A stretch of DNA of 10,468 nt from Salinisphaera sp. UBA6602 (GTDB lineage Bacteria > Pseudomonadota > Gammaproteobacteria > Nevskiales > Salinisphaeraceae): NCBI GenBank assembly GCA_002433465.1, contig DJIE01000191.1, positions 1 through 10,468 on the forward strand. The letters run 5' to 3'. The notes beneath the pieces were generated by a model. The model was not told where the DNA came from. It saw nothing but the letters and a program-made list of their open reading frames with translations, and ran no database searches. Below, piece after piece: positions 6,276-10,468 of this stretch (position 1 is the first letter of the stretch; each line of letters opens with the position of its first letter). The translations under genes and the position numbers were made by a program.

Positions 6276-6848
6276 ATGTTCAGCACAGCGCAACATAAGA
6301 CAGAAACGGCATTCATTAACAGGGCGTTATATACGCTCGTGCTTTGCACCCTGTTGGTGTTCGCCATGCATGCACGAGCAGCCGCCAGCGAATCGATAGC
6401 CGATGGTGTTGCAAGCCAAAGTGTAATCCAGGCGTCAGCAGCCGGCGCCGTCGTGCCGAAGAATCCTAACGTTTCTTCAAAGCACGGACACGAAAGCGTG
6501 AGCGTCATTGCCCAGGTGGGCAGCAATAACGCCGCACATGTCGTGCAGTCGCGCAACAAGGCGGTATTTAGCTCGGGCAACTATGCCGCGATCTACCAGA
6601 ACGGCAACTGGAACGAAGCCAATATCATCCAGTCAGGCGGCAACAACGCCGGCTTGATCGGCCAGATCGGCAATCACCACCAGGCAACGATCGAGCAGCG
6701 CGGCAATAGCTTCGACGCTCGAATCAACCAGACCGGCTACCACAGCGATATCGCAATTTCGCAATCGGGCAGCGGCTTGCGCAGTCTATCCGTGGGACAG
6801 GCCTCTGTCGCCGGCCGGGCGGCGCCAGTCGTTATTCGTATGTACTGA
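6276..6848 (+). CDS. csgB: CsgB-like minor curlin, surface nucleator
   Basis: The 190-residue protein has an N-terminal signal peptide (about 1-37, with the hydrophobic stretch LYTLVLCTLLVFA) and curlin repeats. The strand-ending glutamines Q80 and Q91, then Q108, 119, 130, 141, 152 and 163, are spaced 11 apart, with a break of 17 between 91 and 108 and a last Q175. The repeats are less regular than in the downstream curlin, and the chain ends in a non-repeat tail (PVVIRMY), like CsgB, whose divergent C-terminus helps surface attachment and nucleation. Assignment as CsgB also rests on order: first gene of a csgB-csgA pair. About 40 residues between signal peptide and repeats make it longer than the 151-residue E. 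coli CsgB. No strong ribosome binding site precedes the ATG, so the start is less certain. Confidence 0.85.
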   Translation: MFSTAQHKTETAFINRALYTLVLCTLLVFAMHARAAASESIADGVASQSVIQASAAGAVVPKNPNVSSKHGHESVSVIAQVGSNNAAHVVQSRNKAVFSSGNYAAIYQNGNWNEANIIQSGGNNAGLIGQIGNHHQATIEQRGNSFDARINQTGYHSDIAISQSGSGLRSLSVGQASVAGRAAPVVIRMY

Positions 6849-6865
6849 GCAGGCCTTAGCTCAGT
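6844..6865 (+). promoter_or_regulatory. Hairpin overlapping the csgB stop codon
   Basis: ACTGAGC (6844-6850) and GCTCAGT (6859-6865) are perfect complements around an 8-base loop. The stem contains the csgB TGA stop. No U-tract follows, so it is not an obvious terminator. It might protect or process the csgBA transcript, or partly attenuate it, giving different CsgB and CsgA levels. The pairing is seen; the role is inferred. Confidence 0.35.
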
Positions 6866-6909
6866 CATTCAGGCATGACCAAGGCACCATCAAACCCAGG
6901 GGAACCCAA

Positions 6910-7947
6910 ATGAAACTCCAACGCACCACTATCGCGACCGCGGTCGCTCTTGCTCTCGGCGCCAGCTCTGCGATGGCAAGCAACAGCTATTCGGATGTCC
7001 AACAGTCGGGGGACTACAACGACGCCACCGTCAGTCAGAACTCCTACGATACCTCCTACATCGACCAGTCCGGCGACGACAACGACGCAGTCGTCACCCA
7101 GACCGGTTATCGTTCGAACATGTCCACCGTTGATCAGATGGGCGACGACAATACCGCCACGGTCGATCAGGGCGGCTGGGGCTACAACGACTCGTATATC
7201 GAACAGGCCGGCAACTCCAATACCGCCACAGTCGACCAGGGCGGCGGCACGCTGCTGGGTGTTGCGCTCGCTTCCGAGAATAACGAGTCGACCATCTATC
7301 AGTCCGGGGATAACAACGACGCCTCGGTCGCTCAGGGTGGCCTGGGCTTCAACGACTCGTATATCGATCAGTCCGGCTACGACAACATGGCCAGCGTTAC
7401 GCAGACCGGTGGCGGCTTCAACGGCTCCAACATCTTCCAGTCGGGCGACGACAACGAGGCCACCGTCACGCAAGGCGGTTTCGGCTTTAACGACTCGTAC
7501 ATCGATCAATCCGGCTCTGACAACACTGCCACGGTCGATCAGAGCGGCGCAGGCTTCAACGAGTCGATGATCGATCAGAGCGGCAACAACAACATCGCCA
7601 GCGTCGACCAGGACGCACTGCTGGTGGGTGACAGCTACTCCTTCATCGATCAGTCCGGTGACGGTAACGAAGCCGACGTGGAACAGCGCCGCTTCGACAA
7701 CGAATCGGAAATCATCCAGTCCGGCAACGGCAACTTCGCCGACGTCGACCAGAGCGGCAACGGCGGGTTCTTCGGCCTGGGCGGCGGCGACAATGACTCG
7801 TACATCACGCAGAGCGGCAACTATAACGAGGCGTACGTGATGCAGTCGGGCAACGACAACCTGGCTCGTGTCACTCAGGCGAGCAACAGCAACTATTCGA
7901 TGGTCGCACAGACCGGAAACAGCAATACCGCGACCGTCACGCAGTAA
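6910..7947 (+). CDS. csgA: CsgA-like major curlin with 13 and a half repeats
   Basis: The 345-residue precursor has a classic signal peptide (1-23, ending SAMA) and then an almost continuous curlin array, [S-x-I/V-x-Q-S-G-x-x-N-x-A-x-V-x-Q]. Paired glutamines at 32/43, 53/64, 76/87, 99/110, 131/142, 154/165, 177/188, 200/211, 223/234, 248/259, 270/281, 301/312 and 323/334 are all 11 apart, with a last one at Q345, the C-terminal residue. E. coli CsgA has five repeats in 151 residues. The mature chain has about 48 Asp/Glu, only 4 Arg and no Lys. Longer loops occur at 111-125 and 282-295, and a slight one at 235-243. The ribosome binding site AGGGGA (6898-6903) is six bases before the ATG. Expected role: secreted through CsgG and polymerised into extracellular amyloid on a CsgB template. 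Confidence 0.95.
   Translation: MKLQRTTIATAVALALGASSAMASNSYSDVQQSGDYNDATVSQNSYDTSYIDQSGDDNDAVVTQTGYRSNMSTVDQMGDDNTATVDQGGWGYNDSYIEQAGNSNTATVDQGGGTLLGVALASENNESTIYQSGDNNDASVAQGGLGFNDSYIDQSGYDNMASVTQTGGGFNGSNIFQSGDDNEATVTQGGFGFNDSYIDQSGSDNTATVDQSGAGFNESMIDQSGNNNIASVDQDALLVGDSYSFIDQSGDGNEADVEQRRFDNESEIIQSGNGNFADVDQSGNGGFFGLGGGDNDSYITQSGNYNEAYVMQSGNDNLARVTQASNSNYSMVAQTGNSNTATVTQ
6985..7944 (+). repeat. Tandem coding repeats in csgA, 69-base period in the core
   Basis: The repeat array is visible in the DNA. Equivalent codons recur at exactly 69 bases (23 codons): the aromatic codon before Asn starts at 7348, 7417, 7486 and 7555. The word AACGACTCGTA recurs in several units. Other units are 66 to 93 bases long. 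Third positions vary between units, so the array does not look like a very recent duplication, but copies are similar enough for slippage or recombination to change unit number. Confidence 0.85.
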
Positions 7948-7973
7948 AAGCCCATCGCTTGCTGTTCTGTTCG

Positions 7974-8003
7974 GAGCCCCACTACGGTGGGGCTCTTCTG
8001 TTT
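7974..8003 (+). terminator. Intrinsic terminator of csgBA
   Basis: GAGCCCCAC (7974-7982) pairs perfectly with GTGGGGCTC (7987-7995) around a TACG loop, followed by the T-rich TTCTGTTT (7996-8003). It begins 27 bases after the csgA stop and is the clearest terminator in the window. Confidence 0.9.
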
Positions 8004-8297
8004 GCGTGCTTTTCTTTCACCGATGCGCGGCGGCAGCCGAGCGCAGAACGCGGCAAGCACCACGCTACACGGCTAATTCGTATTAACCATCAAAACGTCG
8101 CTTTTTTTGCGCGATATCCGCGATCGATAGCGAATTAAAACGTTATGACCTCAAGCCGTCGCCGCTGCCTGGGTTAACACGGGCTCGAGGACGCTTGGCC
8201 AATGCAGGGGCGCCGCCGAACTCTCGCTCGCGAGAGAATCCTCGCCAACCTCGGTTCCAGAAGAAAAACCCGGTCGCGGCTACCATTGATCAGCGAA
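8004..8297. other. Intergenic region between convergent genes
   Basis: About 294 bases between the csgA terminator and the stop of the minus-strand secreted-protein gene. It contains no convincing gene. A T7 run lies at 8101-8107 and AT-richer sequence extends to about 8145. On the minus strand a weak GC hairpin around 8265-8283 is followed by five Ts, a poor terminator candidate for the gene that ends at 8298. Confidence 0.4.
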
Positions 8298-8675
8298 TCA
8301 CCGCACCGTCATACGCACAACGCTACCGCCGCCTTGGGTCGAAGAACGGGAGCGGTTGCCATTCTTTAGAATTTCGACTTCTAGCCGCCCGGTGGGGCTC
8401 AACACCGTAACGGTGCCCGATATTGCAACGCCCCGATACATATGAACGGCTGGCGCCTCGCCTGACGTCTCGAACTGTTCCTGCTCACCACTCTCGGCCG
8501 TGACCGTCCACGCAGCCGCGTAGCGGATGTCGTCCGATCCGTTGATCGACACTTGAATAGCGGCCGAGCTGTGTTTTTCCGGATCGGGCGCCATATCTTT
8601 TCCCCAAGCCAGGCTCGCCGGACCGGTGCAAATCGCGGCGACTACGCAAGCGGCGAGCAACGACTCTTTCGGCAT
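8298..8675 (-). CDS. Small secreted beta-rich protein of unknown family, possible curli-associated factor
   Basis: The 125-residue protein has a clear signal peptide (1-25, cleavage near AWG) and a mature part of about 100 residues dominated by alternating beta-strand patterns: IQVSING (40-46), AAWTVTAESG (54-63), GVAISGTVTVLS (82-93), GRLEVEILKNG (96-106) and SVVRMTVR (118-125). This suggests a small immunoglobulin-like sandwich with no cysteines in the mature part. I do not recognise a family by sequence. GGGGAA (8681-8686, minus strand) is a good ribosome binding site. It converges on csgA, where some curli loci carry CsgC or CsgH, small periplasmic beta-sandwich chaperones that stop CsgA aggregating early. 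Fold, size and position fit that idea, but it lacks an obvious CsgC sequence match, so the functional link is only an inference. A generic exported stress protein is equally possible. Confidence 0.75.
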   Translation of the reverse strand: MPKESLLAACVVAAICTGPASLAWGKDMAPDPEKHSSAAIQVSINGSDDIRYAAAWTVTAESGEQEQFETSGEAPAVHMYRGVAISGTVTVLSPTGRLEVEILKNGNRSRSSTQGGGSVVRMTVR

Positions 8676-8686
8676 GGCTGTTCCCC

Positions 8687-8732
8687 AGTATTGTTGTGAT
8701 CAATACTATCTACGCAAACATCGTCCAGCCAA
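8687..8732 (-). promoter_or_regulatory. Promoter with inverted-repeat operator for the secreted-protein gene
   Basis: On the minus strand TTGGCT (8727-8732) and TAGTAT (8703-8708) are 18 bases apart, a plausible promoter about 28 bases before the start codon. AGTATTG (8687-8693) and CAATACT (8701-8707) form a perfect inverted repeat with a 7-base spacer that overlaps the -10 box and ends just before the ribosome binding site. It is well placed for a repressor. The repeat is seen directly; its function is inferred. Confidence 0.45.
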
Positions 8733-9184
8733 TATCAAAAGGAAATATATTTTGTATTTTCAGCTTTTATTCTATCTATATTACTTTTATTGCCCTAACC
8801 GAATAATTTACGCGTATTCGAGAGGCGTCTTGGCAACGGGCAAACGCGAGCGCCGTGCTACGTATTTGGCAGGTATACCGGCAATAACTTCCGCCGGCGA
8901 TCCGGCACATCAGTATCCTGCAGGGGCGTGCTGTTTGCGGCGATGTGCCCTGACGGCGGCCGCTTGTTCAAGGCGGCGCTGAACCAACTAGTACAGCTTG
9001 ACGGGTCTGGCATCGCTTAACATACTGCACCGACCTTTTTGAAAGAGCATTTCAAAAAAGGCACTAGAAATAATCGTTACAGAGGGTCGCCGGCCGCGCC
9101 CCCTTATCAAAGCCATACCGCCGCGCCAGCCTCGCAGCCGCGACGTGTGGCGACTGACGACCACGAAAAATCATGAGGAGTCCC
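8733..9184. other. Intergenic region with AT-rich island, upstream of the thiolase gene
   Basis: These 452 bases lie between two divergent genes. Positions 8731-8790 are about 83% A+T (50 of 60) in an otherwise GC-rich window, with TTTT runs at 8750, 8757, 8765 and 8785. The rest (8820-9030) has ordinary composition and no convincing gene. A hairpin occurs at 9034-9061. The AT island could be an UP element or nucleoid-protein site for the minus-strand promoter next to it. No clear thiolase promoter was found. Confidence 0.5.
9034..9061. repeat. AT-rich hairpin upstream of the thiolase gene
   Basis: CCTTTTTGAAA (9034-9044) pairs with TTTCAAAAAAGG (9050-9061) around GAGCA, an 11-bp stem with one bulged A. 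It lies 123 bases before the thiolase start. It could be a leader hairpin, an operator or a terminator for transcripts from either side. No U-tract outside the stem supports a terminator firmly. Confidence 0.35.
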
Positions 9185-10387
9185 ATGCGACAAGCAGTCA
9201 TCGTTTCAACCGCGCGCACGCCGATCGGCAAGGCCTATCGCGGCGCCTTCAACAACACCCAGGCACAGGCGCTCGGCGGTCATGCCATCGAGCATGCCCT
9301 CAAGCGCGCCAAGCTGCAGGGCGAGAACATCGACGACGTGATCATGGGTGCGGCACTCCAGCAGGGCTCCACCGGTCAGAACGTGGCCCGCCAGTGTGCG
9401 ATCCGTGCCGGCCTGCCGACTTCGGTGCCGGGCATGACCATCGACCGCCAGTGCGCCTCGGGCCTGATGGGCATCGCCACCGCGGCCAAGCAGATCGTCA
9501 ACGACCGTATGAACATCGTCGTCGGCGGCGGCCTGGAATCGGTATCGCTGGTGCAGAACGAGCACCAGAACACCTTCCGGGCCCGCGACCCGTGGCTGGT
9601 CGAGCATCGCCCCGACATCTATATGTCCATGCTCGAAACCGCCGAAGTCGTAGCGGATCGCTACAACGTCTCGCGCGACGCCCAGGACGAATACGCCTAC
9701 CAGTCGCAGATGCGGACCGCCGCCGCCCAGGAAGCCGGCAAGTTCGACGACGAGATCGTGCCGCTGACCACCATCAAGAAGCAGCAGGACAAGCAGACCG
9801 GGGAAATCAGCGAAGTCGAAGTCACCCTCGACAAGGACGAAGGCAACCGTCCGAGCACCACGCTGGAAGGCCTGCAGGGCCTTAACCCGGTGTTCAAGAA
9901 CGGCCAGCAGATCAGCGAAGGCCGTTTCATTACCGCCGGCAACGCCTCGCAGCTGTCCGACGGCGCCTCGGCCAGCGTGCTCATGGAAGCCGCCGAAGCC
10001 GAACGCCGCGGACTGGAACCGCTGGGTGCCTATGTCGGCATGGCCGTGGCCGGTTGCGACCCCGACGAAATGGGCATCGGCCCGATCTATGCCGTGCCGA
10101 AACTGCTCGAGCGCTACGGCCTGAAAGTCGACGACATCGGCCTGTGGGAGCTCAACGAAGCCTTCGCCAGCCAGTGCCTGTACTGCCGCGACTATCTCGG
10201 CATCGACCCTGACAAGTACAACGTCAACGGCGGCTCCATCGCCATCGGCCATCCCTACGGCATGTCCGGTGCCCGCATGACCGGCCACGCCCTCATCGAA
10301 GGCAAGCGACGCGGCGCCAAGTATGTGGTCGTGACCATGTGTGTCGGCGGCGGCATCGGTGCAGCCGGCCTGTTCGAAGTGTTCTAA
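9185..10387 (+). CDS. Acetyl-CoA C-acyltransferase (thiolase family)
   Basis: The 400-residue protein is a complete thiolase of standard length. All catalytic blocks are present: the nucleophile Cys90 in DRQCASG, NEAF in the [11 protein letters not shown] stretch, His356 in [11 protein letters not shown] and the acid/base Cys386 in [13 protein letters not shown]. Thiolases join or split acyl-CoA and acetyl-CoA, either in the last step of beta-oxidation or in biosynthetic condensation such as acetoacetyl-CoA for polyhydroxybutyrate. The sequence does not decide the direction. The protein should be cytosolic and tetrameric. The start at 9185 is chosen because AGGAG (9176-9180) sits four bases upstream; the in-frame ATG at 9173 would overlap that site. 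No other beta-oxidation or PHB gene is in view, so it appears monocistronic and unrelated to curli. Confidence 0.95.
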   Translation: MRQAVIVSTARTPIGKAYRGAFNNTQAQALGGHAIEHALKRAKLQGENIDDVIMGAALQQGSTGQNVARQCAIRAGLPTSVPGMTIDRQCASGLMGIATAAKQIVNDRMNIVVGGGLESVSLVQNEHQNTFRARDPWLVEHRPDIYMSMLETAEVVADRYNVSRDAQDEYAYQSQMRTAAAQEAGKFDDEIVPLTTIKKQQDKQTGEISEVEVTLDKDEGNRPSTTLEGLQGLNPVFKNGQQISEGRFITAGNASQLSDGASASVLMEAAEAERRGLEPLGAYVGMAVAGCDPDEMGIGPIYAVPKLLERYGLKVDDIGLWELNEAFASQCLYCRDYLGIDPDKYNVNGGSIAIGHPYGMSGARMTGHALIEGKRRGAKYVVVTMCVGGGIGAAGLFEVF

Positions 10388-10401
10388 ACAGCACGGCCTT
10401 G

Positions 10402-10428
10402 CAGCATTCAGCCCGTGGCTGAATGCTG
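10402..10428 (+). terminator. Strong hairpin after the thiolase gene
   Basis: CAGCATTCAGCC (10402-10413) pairs perfectly with GGCTGAATGCTG (10417-10428) around a 3-base CGT loop. This 12-bp stem begins 14 bases after the stop codon. No T-tract follows, so it may end transcription weakly or protect the 3' end of the mRNA. Confidence 0.6.
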
Positions 10429-10468
10429 GCCGCCAACCGAGCCTTTGGCACCCGCAAGACAACGGGTG

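Noticed and set aside
6865..7509. 214-codon minus-strand frame inside csgA with a repeated Val/Asp/Gly pattern.
   Set aside because: It is the antisense image of the curlin repeats; the plus frame has a signal peptide, ribosome binding site and family signature.
6985..7944. Regular 69-base repeats considered as a CRISPR-like or satellite array.
   Set aside because: The repeats are in frame, code for the curlin motif and differ mostly at synonymous or turn positions; there are no spacers.
8626..8982. 118-codon plus-strand frame rich in Tyr, Phe and Leu over the AT island.
   Set aside because: The hydrophobic stretch is translation of the AT-rich noncoding DNA and begins antisense to the signal peptide of the minus-strand gene.

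Overview
The window reads as chromosomal DNA of a GC-rich gammaproteobacterium. Its centre is a nearly complete curli (functional amyloid) locus whose CsgD, CsgE, CsgF and CsgG align along most of their length with the E. coli proteins as I remember them. The main amyloid subunit is extremely acidic, which would suit a halophile. A Salinisphaera-like organism is a plausible guess from general knowledge, but no rRNA or other taxonomic marker is present to prove it.

Layout from left to right: a minus-strand cytosolic Cys-rich copper-storage protein (Csp3-like, 26-427); a minus-strand nitronate monooxygenase/2-nitropropane dioxygenase family flavoenzyme (739-1695) with a promoter whose spacer holds a perfect 14-bp palindrome; a 669-bp divergent control region; then a co-directional plus-strand curli block: csgD (2365-3093), a 423-bp gap, csgE-csgF-csgG (3517-5328), a 947-bp gap, and csgB-csgA (6276-7947) ending in a clear intrinsic terminator. 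A convergent minus-strand gene (8298-8675) encodes a small secreted beta-rich protein of unknown family. An AT-rich control region follows, then a plus-strand thiolase (9185-10387) with a strong hairpin after it.

How the curli parts should work together, from family knowledge: CsgD activates transcription. CsgG is the outer-membrane lipoprotein pore, CsgE its periplasmic cap and adaptor, and CsgF the pore-associated coupler to nucleation. CsgB is the surface nucleator and CsgA the fibre subunit. No csgC is recognisable; the convergent secreted protein is a positional candidate for that role, but this is unproven.

Points beyond a routine curli locus: (1) a 14-bp sequence, TGGTTCTTTAGCCC, occurs identically upstream of csgE and upstream of csgB, and a 9-mer ATGGGATTT is also shared, suggesting a common regulator site, perhaps for CsgD; (2) CsgA has 13 full repeats plus a half repeat, 48 acidic against 4 basic residues in the mature chain and no lysine, with longer loops splitting the array; (3) residues lining both known constrictions of the CsgG-CsgF pore differ from E. 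coli; (4) several perfect inverted repeats sit at promoter or leader positions of the flanking genes.
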